DNA of 64,000 bases from Mesostigma viride (lineage: Eukaryota > Streptophyta > Mesostigmatophyceae > Mesostigmatales > Mesostigmataceae): the NCBI GenBank assembly GCA_009746045.1, contig RPFO01000766.1:391450-455449 (forward strand), written 5' to 3'. The notes below the pieces were generated by a model. It saw only the letters and a list, made by a program, of their open reading frames with translations, was not told where the DNA came from and did not search any database. Shown in pieces: positions 11,729 through 20,839 of the stretch. A program made the translations under genes and the position numbers. Each line of letters begins with the position of its first letter. Positions within the stretch are counted from its first letter, which is position 1.

Positions 11729-11739
11729 CCTCCCCCCCC
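11729..11739 (-). other. Copy A polypurine tract
   Basis: On the minus strand GGGGGGGGAGG abuts the 3' LTR start TGTTACG. This is the position and composition of a plus-strand priming site. Copy B has ten G in place of eight. Confidence 0.8.
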
Positions 11740-12105
11740 ACAAAAGGTAGGGAGCCCTCTCCCTACGCAGAGAGGAGGGAACCAGAGGGGTAGGAAAATA
11801 ATCCTAACGCACCCAGCACACACCAACACAATCGATAGACCATCCCAGATACAAAGCACCAATAGTTCACACGGTCTCCACCACCACGCCGGGTGGTGTA
11901 GGGTTAGCCAGCACCAAGCCTGGTGGTAGGTTCCCCTAACTGCCTGGAACGGAGTCCTGGCCGGGGGGGACGGCACTGGGCAGGACACACAGAGTAAACA
12001 CATCAGCGCTAAGGACCAAGAACAGCCAACCAACTGGCCAGAATATGAGGGCGACTCTACATACCGGAGGGACAACACCCTCAGGTCGGGCCTAAGGCCC
12101 TCTAT

Positions 12106-14417
12106 CTAGTGGCCATCCGTCTGGTAAGTGCCACGAGAGGCCAGCAGGACCTCCAGGTAGGCCTGGTAGTGAGCCACATCCTCAACATTGTCATGCCTAT
12201 CTACAGTGAGGAAAACATCGGCCCACACGCCGTCAGGAAAGAGGCCCAGGAAGGCCCAGTAATACCTATGCTGCGTGAGGACGACCTGGCCACGGGCCCA
12301 GTCCAGAAAGCCACAGGCAAAGAGGCGAAGGAAAGGCTCTACCGCGATCAGGCAAAGGGCCCGCAGGAGGAGGCGATGGTACCGAATCCGAGGGCGCATA
12401 CCCGTCGGGAAGAACAGGTCCACCAGGGGCTCCACGTTGGACGGCCACAACCGGATGTGCCGAACCTCGCGGGAGCGCCACCGACGAACACACTGTCGCG
12501 ACCCGAATGTCTCTAGGTAGTCGCTGGCACGAGGAGGAGGGTGACCGCGGGAGTCTAGACCCTGGCCCGGGATAGGCGCCGGGCGGCGGGCATCCCACTC
12601 AAGGATGGGCTGGAGGACCGTAGTGTACGCCGCACCCGGCACCGCAGGAAACTCTACTGTAAGGGCATCCGAAGCCATAATGCCCAGAGGGGGAGGGTAA
12701 GCCCACTGAAACCCACCGTAGGTGTCCAAGTCGTTGTGGCGCCTCGCCCAGCGATACAGGACGCGCCGGACCAGGATCTCACCCTCGAACACCGGATCAG
12801 CTAAAATAACCATGTCGAACGGAGGCCGATCAGTCTCAATGGGTAGGCCACGATCCCGGGGCGCCCGACACACCTGGGAGAACCCATAGGACATGGGAGA
12901 GATGGCAAGCTCAGCAGAGGCGCGCGGCAGGTCACACTGTCGGCAGGCGAGTGCGGACATACCATACCCCGGAATGGGCGTGTCACGCGACTCCGGCGTC
13001 GCGTGCACCACAGAAGGAGCCCTGTCCCGATCACCCTGGGACAACTCCCTGAGGGAATCGGCAGCGCGGGTGGCGCGAGGATCCTGACCGGTGGACCGAA
13101 CAACCGCGGCCAAAGACCGCGAGGCCGAAGGAGGAGGGACCGGAGCAGGGGCTGACGCAGGGGCAGGAGCCGACACCGACGCAGGGGGCACTGGTAAAAC
13201 AGGAGGTCGCGCCGGACCTGAAGCCAGAGAGGGCCGTGACGGACCCGCCAACGACGCAGGCGCGCCGGTCTCCGTTGCCGGTGCACCCTCAGGCCACATG
13301 TTGAAAATGGGGCCCGTAGGGACAGGCAGTCCTGCATAAGATTGACTACCATCCAGGCCCCAGTCAGGAACCGGAATCCTCTGCGGAGGACCACCCTCCC
13401 AAAGTCTGGGAAGCCCGCTAGTATCGCCAAAGAAACCCCGCGACGTCTGCGCCTGAGCGGGAGGAGGCTCGGAAGCAGCGACGGAGGGCGAGCTAACAGG
13501 GGCAGGAGACTCCCGCGTAGGCGCAGGTAGAGCGGTAACAGGCGCAGAGGCAGCAGGAGTCGCAGGAGCCGCCGGAACCACAGCGACCGCGGGCGCAGGC
13601 GGGGGCGCGGGCGAAGCCGTAGTCGCCGGGGCGACAGAAGGGGTAGGGGGCGCGGATCCAGCCGGCGTGGCCGGGACCTGCGCCTGGGCCGCAAGGAAGG
13701 CCCCAAACGCCGTGGTCAAAGACTGGATCTGAGCCTGCATAGCCGAGACCGTCGCCGAAAGAGGATCAGGCAAACCCGAAGGGGTAGGCTCCACTGCGAC
13801 ATCCCGGGTCGACCGAGGGGACGACGGGACCGGAGAGGGAGGAACAGACACCGAGGAGGCGGACGCAGCGCTCGAGGCAGAATAATCTGGAGTATAATGT
13901 ACCTCGGCTGGGGCGCCCGAAGGGGTAGGACCACTAACCGCTAGTCCCGCCGACTGATCAGCTATCTCCATGAACTCTACGGCCCGTAAAAGGTCGCAGG
14001 GGTTCTCGTCTACCTCAGCATCACCCTCAGCTGGAAGCCACGGGAACACCTCCCGTAGGCAGGTACGGCCCACAGGAGTGGAGAGGTAGGAGAACACACG
14101 GCAACACCGGAGAACCGCATCTATCTGCCCCAAGGCGGGACAGCTGGAACCACACCCCAACAAACAGTGTCCGGCATCATCGAACCCGTGCAGGACAAGC
14201 TGGTGCGGCTCATCAGGGGAAGGACCATACCACGTGACCCCGAAGAGGGCCGCCCTGACTAAGCCCGCATGTTGGGCCTGAAGGGCCGGCTGCACCACGC
14301 CACCCGGGTAACTGATCGCGACACCCAGCGGCCCGGAAGGGCCTCGAAATACAGCTCAGGGTCCGGTGGGGGCGGGGACGGCAGCGAGCTCTCAGCCGGA
14401 GGGGTAGGCTCTGACAT
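12106..14417 (-). pseudogene. Chromovirus ORF3 (unknown function), copy A
   Basis: A large frame downstream of pol, in the position where some retroelements carry env or accessory genes. The likely ATG is at 14,417, about 80 nt after the pol stop. A 1-bp deletion near 14,313 relative to copy B shifts the frame, and the main frame runs 14,298-12,106 (730 codons). The N-terminal part has a Cys/His cluster (HCLLGCGSSCPALGQ, then CCRVF and TCLREVFPWLP). About 330 residues in the middle are Pro/Ala/Ser low complexity. The roughly 250-residue C-terminal part is ordered and rich in Arg, Trp and aromatic residues (RRWRSREVRHIRLWPSNVEP, HRLLLRALCLIAVEPFLRLF, QHRYYWAFLGLF). I see no signal peptide or clear fusion-type transmembrane anchor, so I do not call it env. 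Both copies conserve it at near identity, which argues for a real gene. Function unknown. Confidence 0.7.
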
Positions 14418-14493
14418 GACGGCTGCGGAGGGGAGGGGACAACCAACCATCCGTCGACAGCAGACATAACATAAGAGAGGAGAAGGTCTACAA

Positions 14494-17400
14494 CTAGAGC
14501 TTATGCAGGGTTTTATACTCCTGCAGCAGGCGACTACACCCATCTAGCTCACTCTCAGTATACCAGACCTTATCTACCTCACTACGAGCATACATCCACT
14601 TCACCTTATACTGGCGCTGGGTACCGCGGCCTTTTTTGATATCTCTATGGGCCACGATACCCTCTACCTCATCCTCTACCTCACCAGTATCCGGGTTATG
14701 CTCTAAAGGGGCAGGGGCCAATTCTCTACCAGCGAACGTGCTCTGATGATAGAGCTTCAGCTGGCTTCTATGAAAGGTGCGAGAGTGGGTCTGCCAAGAG
14801 GTAGGAATATCTATCTCATACAGAAAATTACCTACTCTAGACAACACACGGAAAGGTCCTAAGAAGGCGGGCCTAAGTTTCACTTTCAGTTCAGCTTCGA
14901 ACTTATGAGCGAAGCGGCCAACACGGGGGCCTTCTACTAAGACTAAATCTCCTATTTCTATCTCAGGTGCTCTTCTATCTAATGAGGCACGCAACCTAGC
15001 AAGGTATTTGGCCTGCGCCCTATGGTACCCTGCAATAGCGTTGTCGTGTGCATTCTTCATCTTATCTAATAACGCCTGCACACCTTCTACAGTATCCCGG
15101 GACACATCATCCTTGTCCCTTAAAGGACTAGCTAAAAGAGAGGTAGGGGTAAGAGGTTGTCTACCAGTATCTAGGAAGAAGGGCGTATAACCATGCGCAG
15201 CCTGAGGGCAATTGTTAAGGGAAAACTCTACCAAACATAGGTAATCCTCCCAATCACTCCCAGAGCCATTCACATAGTGACGCAGAGCTTCTTCCACTAC
15301 CCTATTCAAACGTTCTACTAAATGAGACGAGGAGGAGTGGTAGGCAGTACCGAAGGTGACCTTGGTACCGATAGCAGCGAAGAACTGCTGCCAAAAATCA
15401 GAAGTGAATAACTTATCCTTATCACTAATAAACTGCCTACTCAAACCATGATATCTATATACGTTATTAAGGTATAGGCGTGCGCAATCGCGTGCGGTGA
15501 GTTCTAAGGGACACGGCACGAGATGACACATACGAGTAAAACGATCTACAAAAACAAGGATCTGGGCGTTACCTCTATCATTCTTCCTAAAAGGTCCTAC
15601 AAAATCCATCATAATGGAGTCCCACGGCATGATGGGATCAGGTAAGGTCCTAGGCTCTGCTATCTGTCCTACATTGTTGGGTTTCATCTCCTGGCAAGAT
15701 TGACAGGTTCTAACATACTCATCTACATCCTTTAAAAGGGAAGGCCAGTAGTAAGAGCGGGCTACTAGGTCCCGTACCCGTTTACCACCCTGGTGAGCAG
15801 CTAAGTCATGCAACTCAAAGAGCAAGGAGGAGCGACAGATAGGAGGGACATACAGGCGCCATTGAGGGGGAGAATCTGCTATCTGCACATATAAAAATCC
15901 ACCTACAAATTTACAAGGGTGCTTGCCTAATTGTTGGGGATGGGCAGCAATGGCAGCTAATGCTTCCGGCTCAGTGGCCGTAAATCTACTAATAAGACGT
16001 TCGAGATCAGAGGTAGGCATCGCTACAGAGGTATCCAGAACAGGTTTAAAGAGATCTCCTACCGCCTTGCCAAAGAGAAGGGGAGGTCCTAGAGGGACTA
16101 TGTGTTCATAAGACTTTCCTGACCTAGTCGCTATATGGCTAAGCGGTATAGAAATTTTATTTTTCCCCTCCCCCCCCACCGAGACCACAGGAAGGGCCTC
16201 ACACGGGAGAGAGAGTCCTACGTGAGAAAGGAGATCAGGCATGCGAACAGCTGTATGAAAGAGGTAGGCATAGGATTCATCATCAGGTAGTTCACCATAC
16301 GGGGTTACACCCATAGTAGTAGGAACTAGAGTAGTATTGAGAACATCAAGGTCCTCGAAAAAGGAGTAATCTGCACGACGAGAGAGTGCATCTGGTACTA
16401 TGTTATCTACACCCTTAACATACTGAAGTTTAAAAGGGGAGAACTGTGCTAAAAACTCCATCCAGCGCGCTTGACGAGGGGTAAGGTTGGGTTGTGAGAG
16501 AAGATGGGTAAGAGGGCGGTGATCTGTCTGGATAACTAATCTATAAGGATCAATCTCACAGGGTTCATTCAGACAAACATCAAATTGAGCACCTTTAAGA
16601 AAGTGCTGCCACGCGTGGCAACAGTACACCACAGCTAATAGTTCTTGCTGGTGGACGGGATAGTTACGCTCCGCAGGAAGCATTGTCCTAGAGATATACT
16701 CGATTGGCTGTAAGCCCTGACCCTGATCCTGGAGAAGGACGCCCCCTATAGCTACCTTGCTAGCATCTGTGGCTACAACAAAGGGTTTAGTAGTATCCGG
16801 TAGGATGAGTACAGGAGGGGAGAGGAGTAGGGATTTTAGACACTGAAAAGCCGACTGACATTCACTACTCCAAACAAAGGGGATATCCTTCTTTAATAGA
16901 TGATTAATAGGAGCTGCTATAGTTGCGAAACGCGGGATAAAACGCCTATAGTAAGAAGCAATTCCTAGAAAACTACGTACACCTTTAACGTCGGTAGGGG
17001 TAGGCCATTCCTGAATTGACTTAGTCTTATCCGGGTCGGTAGCGACCCCGGCATCTGATAGAACGTGCCCTAAGAATGGGACACTTCTACCAGAGCGAAC
17101 TTTAGCACGGCGCGCCCATAAAGAATTTTCAGCCATGATTTCTAATACTTTCTTTAAATCACGTAGGTGCGTTTCAAAATCAGGAGAATAAATAAGGATA
17201 TCATCTAAGTAAGCTTGAGCACAAGAACGGTCATGCTCAGATAAAGAAACAGAGGAGAAGGAAGGATCCTTTAAATCAGAGGACACTTGAGGAAGGTGGG
17301 AATTTCCCATAACAGGTCTAAGCACTTCATTCATTAACATTTGGAAAGAGGCAGGAGAGTTACAGAGTCCCATAGCCGCTACTCTAAACTGGTAATGCCC

Positions 17401-18018
17401 AAAAGGGGTAGCAAAGGCGGTTTTGTGGCAATCCTCAGGAGCTATACGTAGTTGCCAAAAACCATCCGCACAATCTAGTACTGTGAAACAGGTAGAACCT
17501 TTAACCTTATTAAATATATCATCAATACGAGGTAGAGGGTATTTAGACTTCACAGTAATATCGTTTAGCTTCCTATAATCAGTAACTAGGCGAAACTTGC
17601 CATTTGGTTTAGGAACTAACAGGACACCAGCGGAGTAGGGGGAGTTACTAGGCTCTATCAATCCTGCTTCTAATAGTGATACTAAAATCTGTTTTAGTTC
17701 CTTTAATTCTGTAGGGCCCATTCTATACATCGGAGAGTGCGTAGGAACTGCACCGTCCTTGATAACTACACGGTGTAAAACAGAACGAGGAGGAGGATAA
17801 GAAGGAGTCTTTTCTTCAAATACTTTTGAGGAATCTATCACAGCCATGTATCTTACTATTTCATTTTCAGTAAATCCCACTCCTATTGTATCCACTGTAT
17901 TTACATCTATATCCACACTATTATTAGTGATAGGTATCTCTTGTACTTCTAACTGAAGGAACATACATAATAGGTATCCATATTCCTTTAGTTCAGATCG
18001 CAATTCGTCATTGGACAT
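14494..18018 (-). CDS. pol: Chromovirus Pol: reverse transcriptase, RNase H, integrase, chromodomain (copy A)
   Basis: A 1,174-codon frame counted from an internal Met; the natural frame continues upstream into protease. Domains in order: RT, with VTDYRKLNDITVKSKYPLPR at about residue 150 and the catalytic YLDD near 270; RNase H starting at FVVATDASKVAIGG (about 415); integrase zinc finger with H-H near 738 and CQSC near 773; integrase core with Asp about 803, Asp about 864 and Glu about 900, i.e. D-D-35-E spacing; a GPY/F-type module (AFLGPFRVL); and a C-terminal chromodomain from about 1,109 (GIVAHRDIKK to KWMYARSEVDKVWY). Chromodomains steer integration to marked chromatin. This order (RT-RH-INT-chromodomain) defines chromoviruses among Ty3/gypsy elements. 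This copy keeps the frame through the G8 run at 16,170-16,177, where copy B has seven. All catalytic residues are present. Confidence 0.95.
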   Translation of the reverse strand: MSNDELRSELKEYGYLLCMFLQLEVQEIPITNNSVDIDVNTVDTIGVGFTENEIVRYMAVIDSSKVFEEKTPSYPPPRSVLHRVVIKDGAVPTHSPMYRMGPTELKELKQILVSLLEAGLIEPSNSPYSAGVLLVPKPNGKFRLVTDYRKLNDITVKSKYPLPRIDDIFNKVKGSTCFTVLDCADGFWQLRIAPEDCHKTAFATPFGHYQFRVAAMGLCNSPASFQMLMNEVLRPVMGNSHLPQVSSDLKDPSFSSVSLSEHDRSCAQAYLDDILIYSPDFETHLRDLKKVLEIMAENSLWARRAKVRSGRSVPFLGHVLSDAGVATDPDKTKSIQEWPTPTDVKGVRSFLGIASYYRRFIPRFATIAAPINHLLKKDIPFVWSSECQSAFQCLKSLLLSPPVLILPDTTKPFVVATDASKVAIGGVLLQDQGQGLQPIEYISRTMLPAERNYPVHQQELLAVVYCCHAWQHFLKGAQFDVCLNEPCEIDPYRLVIQTDHRPLTHLLSQPNLTPRQARWMEFLAQFSPFKLQYVKGVDNIVPDALSRRADYSFFEDLDVLNTTLVPTTMGVTPYGELPDDESYAYLFHTAVRMPDLLSHVGLSLPCEALPVVSVGGEGKNKISIPLSHIATRSGKSYEHIVPLGPPLLFGKAVGDLFKPVLDTSVAMPTSDLERLISRFTATEPEALAAIAAHPQQLGKHPCKFVGGFLYVQIADSPPQWRLYVPPICRSSLLFELHDLAAHQGGKRVRDLVARSYYWPSLLKDVDEYVRTCQSCQEMKPNNVGQIAEPRTLPDPIMPWDSIMMDFVGPFRKNDRGNAQILVFVDRFTRMCHLVPCPLELTARDCARLYLNNVYRYHGLSRQFISDKDKLFTSDFWQQFFAAIGTKVTFGTAYHSSSSHLVERLNRVVEEALRHYVNGSGSDWEDYLCLVEFSLNNCPQAAHGYTPFFLDTGRQPLTPTSLLASPLRDKDDVSRDTVEGVQALLDKMKNAHDNAIAGYHRAQAKYLARLRASLDRRAPEIEIGDLVLVEGPRVGRFAHKFEAELKVKLRPAFLGPFRVLSRVGNFLYEIDIPTSWQTHSRTFHRSQLKLYHQSTFAGRELAPAPLEHNPDTGEVEDEVEGIVAHRDIKKGRGTQRQYKVKWMYARSEVDKVWYTESELDGCSRLLQEYKTLHKL

Positions 18019-18091
18019 TAATACTTCAGGTATAGGTCTACAGGAGGATCAACAGGTGTAGGAGGAGTAATATCTACCAAGGATAAATTTT

Positions 18092-18775
18092 CTAATCTAT
18101 AATGACGTTCTGGTACCCAGTAGAGCTATCTGGAAACCAAATGACCATAGTATCATAATTAATAGTGATTTTATTATCCTGATGCCAATCTAATCCTAGT
18201 AATACATCAGCTGTAGTGATAGGGCCTATAGTGGCCGTCAGGTTGACCGTACGTCCTTGTATGACCAGGGGAAGGGACACCGTACCCGGGGAATGACTGG
18301 TGCGACCGTCAGCATAATGGACAGTGACAGTTTTTGTGTGAGGGGTAGGGACTAGTCCTAAACGCCTAACTAGGGCCTCGCTCACAAAGGAGCTAGCCGC
18401 ACCGCTATCCACTAACACAGAGACATTCAAGAGTTCATCAGCATGCAGGAAGGGGTCTACAACAGTATGAGGGACGGTTAAGCCACCATTCAAGAACATA
18501 AGAGGACGCACACGTAGTGGTAGGGATGATTCAGCTCCTACAGAGGTTATAAAAACAGGCAAGCAAAAATTATTATCTGGGGTACTATCTAAGGACCTGT
18601 CCAGGTTACCCCCGGCTGACAGGCCTACTGTTCCCCCTCCCCCCCAAATCCATAGGAACGAACCCCGAAGAAGACCCTGGCGGAAAAGCCACTGCTGGAG
18701 GGTCACGAGGGATTGAAGAGGGTGCGGGAGCCTGATTATCATAGGGGAACCCTGGGGATCCTGTCTGCACAGCAT
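18092..18775 (-). pseudogene. Chromovirus protease segment (copy A), frameshifted before RT
   Basis: A retropepsin-like frame with VLVDSGAASSFVSEALVRRL (active-site DSG) near 18,400 and a downstream VLLGLDW. It cuts the Gag-Pol precursor. Copy B reads through from protease into RT; here a single missing C near 18,123 ends the frame after the strand IWFPDSS. Upstream it overlaps the gag zinc-knuckle frame across a G7 run (18,639-18,645) in the +1 register, where ribosomal frameshifting or slippage could join Gag to Pol. Confidence 0.85.
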
Positions 18776-18974
18776 TCAGCCTACTAGGGGTAGCTGAAGG
18801 AATGCGTCCTGAAGTGGGACGAATAGGAGCACGCTGAGGGGTACGAGGAGGGCGAGCGTCGGGATGAGGGGGAGCACCCGAAAGGAACTTGGGGCACTCA
18901 CGTTTAAGGTGACCTACTTCCTTACAATGATAGCAGGTAATATGAGAGACATCCAGAGCTGAAAGGTCAGTCAC
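18606..18974 (-). pseudogene. gag: Gag nucleocapsid tail with zinc knuckle (copy A)
   Basis: This carries CYHCKEVGHLKREC, a C-x2-C-x4-H-x4-C retroviral zinc knuckle that binds element RNA. A Pro/Arg-rich tail follows. It belongs to the upstream gag frame but is separated from it by a 1-bp deletion near 19,025 (copy B has one more A there). It stops at 18,606, just past the G run shared with the protease frame. Confidence 0.85.
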
Positions 18975-18991
18975 ACAGATATCTAATTCTT

Positions 18992-20353
18992 CTACATAGG
19001 AGTTCTCCTCCTCAGGGGTAAGGCTATATTATTAATACGGGAACGGGTAGGAAGAGAAGGTGTGGAGAAGAAATCTGCTACTCGTAAAAGATGCTGGCGC
19101 ACATGCTTGAGGGGCAGGTCAGTAAAACGGTAGGCAGAGAACTGGCGCTTGACTTCACGCAATAAGGGTCTACTGAGGCCCTGAAGGAAGCGAGCACGTA
19201 CTTCTGCACCCGACAAATCCCTAATTCGTACCATCTGAGCATCAAACTCTTTCATATATTCTTTGAAGGACTTGGTACCCTGCTGCAAGGTGCCAAAGGA
19301 TAATCTATCCTGCCAATCTGCATCGGGAGGGACTAAATGGTTCTCTAAACGCTTGAACAATTCTGCTACAGAGTTTGGGTAGGCATGAGAGGCAAGAGAC
19401 TCACACTGGATGAGGTTAGCAAGTTCAGGAGTAATGCAGGTAGTAAGATAATGAGGAACTAGTACAGCATCAGAGAGGCGCCACCTATTGTGGTTCTGCC
19501 AGGACTCTGTGTTCTGGGTGAGCAACATAATGAAGGTGAAAAACTGTTGAGGGGTAGACTTGACATCCAGCTTAGGAAGGTTGGCAAAGAGGGGAAGAGC
19601 AGGAGGCTTAGGGGGATTAGAAGAATCAGTTTTTCCCATAGGGCCACTATCTTCCACTGCTACATAAGCGGGATAGAAGGAAGGGATAGGAAAAGTCTTG
19701 GGTAGGGGTCTAGAGGGAGCCACCGTTTCCGGATGGTGCCCATAGGAGAAGGGGACAGTATATTGCTCACGAAGAGAGGAATAGGCAAAATGATCATAAT
19801 TCCTATCATCTAGGGGCATGGTACTGAAATCATTATTAACTTCTAAATCAGCCACACGGGTAGGAACCTGGGCAGCCTCATAGGCCGTCTCAGGGTAGGA
19901 CCAGGAAGCAGGTGGGAAAAAGGGAACTGCACTAGGGCGCCCAGAAGGGCCGACAGGGGCCGAGGTACGACCCGTGTTAATAGCAGGCATTGAAGGCACA
20001 GGGTGGGAAGGAGGCCTAGGAGCATTGTTAGTGTGTGAGGACCTGCTGGAGGGGTGAGCCAAGGTTGCAGAAGGGGCAGGGGCCTGGTTCACAACGAAAG
20101 AAGGTTCCTCACTAAATCTGACTTGGGAAATACGTTGTTCATAGGTAGGTGGGGTAATTGAGGGACGACGGCGACCACCAGCAACAGGAGAAGGAGGTGA
20201 GGTACGCAGAATACCTTGAGGAGTGAGATGGTGTACCGTTTCCAAGGAGTCCCGTCGGTTACCACGAGTATTGTTATTGTTAATGTTATTAGTAGTAGTA
20301 TTATTATTATTATTGGTAGGTATAGGCGACATATCTCCACCCACTGGATCCAT
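18992..20353 (-). CDS. gag: Chromovirus Gag, capsid part (copy A)
   Basis: A 453-codon frame starting at ATG 20,353, 93 nt after the ORF1 stop; the same ATG opens gag in copy B. The N-terminus has an Asn/Thr run encoded by AAT/ACT repeats, then a Pro/Ser-rich segment of about 200 residues. The retrotransposon-gag (capsid) domain covers about residues 270-430: WRLSDAVLVPHYLTTCITPE, FGTLQQGTKSFKEYMKEFDA, VRARFLQGLSRPLLREVKRQ. It forms the particle shell. The last residues (after INNI) are out of frame because of the 1-bp deletion that detaches the zinc knuckle. Confidence 0.88.
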   Translation of the reverse strand: MDPVGGDMSPIPTNNNNNTTTNNINNNNTRGNRRDSLETVHHLTPQGILRTSPPSPVAGGRRRPSITPPTYEQRISQVRFSEEPSFVVNQAPAPSATLAHPSSRSSHTNNAPRPPSHPVPSMPAINTGRTSAPVGPSGRPSAVPFFPPASWSYPETAYEAAQVPTRVADLEVNNDFSTMPLDDRNYDHFAYSSLREQYTVPFSYGHHPETVAPSRPLPKTFPIPSFYPAYVAVEDSGPMGKTDSSNPPKPPALPLFANLPKLDVKSTPQQFFTFIMLLTQNTESWQNHNRWRLSDAVLVPHYLTTCITPELANLIQCESLASHAYPNSVAELFKRLENHLVPPDADWQDRLSFGTLQQGTKSFKEYMKEFDAQMVRIRDLSGAEVRARFLQGLSRPLLREVKRQFSAYRFTDLPLKHVRQHLLRVADFFSTPSLPTRSRINNIALPLRRRTPM

Positions 20354-20446
20354 CTTTAATTACGTAAAGGAATAGGAATCAAAAGAAGAAAGCAACAAAA
20401 GAAAAAGGAAAAACCTTGAAGGTCTGCAGCAGGAACAAAATTAAAA

Positions 20447-20839
20447 TCAATCCTTTTTAACAACAGTAATGGATAGGGAACCAAACTCCAAAGTGAGAGG
20501 AGTATCTGAAGCAGATGCAGATGCAGCCCGTTTAGGGGGAGAAGAAGGAGGGGTAGCAAAGACTAGAGCTTCTACTGGAGGGCGACCATGAGGAATAGGG
20601 CGTACATGCAGGCCTAAATCTGTTTGGCTATGATCTATAAGGAACTGCTGAGCTTCTTCAAAGGACATAAATTTCTTATACCTAATTACGTTATATTCAC
20701 GATTCTGAACGATCTTCCTAGCGTCGGACCAAGAAAGGAAAATGGAGGACCATTGAGGCGTAATCACTACGTAATATTTAGCTAGACTATTATCGCTAGA
20801 AGAATGGGAAGGAGCAGTAAAAGATCGCCGTTGGCTCAT
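20447..20839 (-). CDS. Chromovirus ORF1, viroplasmin/RNase H1 N-terminal-like domain (copy A)
   Basis: A 130-codon ORF between leader and gag. Residues 21-70 read KYYVVITPQWSSIFLSWSDA then a basic stretch and KKFMSFEEAQQFLIDH. These match the pattern of the Cauli_VI/viroplasmin domain, also the hybrid-binding domain of eukaryotic RNase H1: YYVV, (I/F)-x-SW-x-(D/E)A-x-x-x-V, then KF-x-S-x-EEA-x-x-F. In RNase H1 that module binds RNA-DNA hybrids. The rest is a Ser/Pro/Ala-rich tail. Copy B's ORF is the same length and differs at one residue (Ile/Thr), with no frameshift in either copy, unlike the longer genes. A role with reverse transcription intermediates is inferred. It is not the element's catalytic RNase H, which lies in pol. 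Confidence 0.8.
   Translation of the reverse strand: MSQRRSFTAPSHSSSDNSLAKYYVVITPQWSSIFLSWSDARKIVQNREYNVIRYKKFMSFEEAQQFLIDHSQTDLGLHVRPIPHGRPPVEALVFATPPSSPPKRAASASASDTPLTLEFGSLSITVVKKD

Noticed and set aside
12801-13706. 301-codon Arg/Leu/Pro-rich frames inside ORF3 (also 38,415-39,320)
   Set aside because: Shadow of the Pro/Ala-rich ORF3 in another frame; no motif, and ORF3 is the longer frame preserved in both copies.
12106-14417. Calling ORF3 an envelope gene
   Set aside because: Position alone supports it; no signal peptide, furin-like site or clear membrane anchor was seen.
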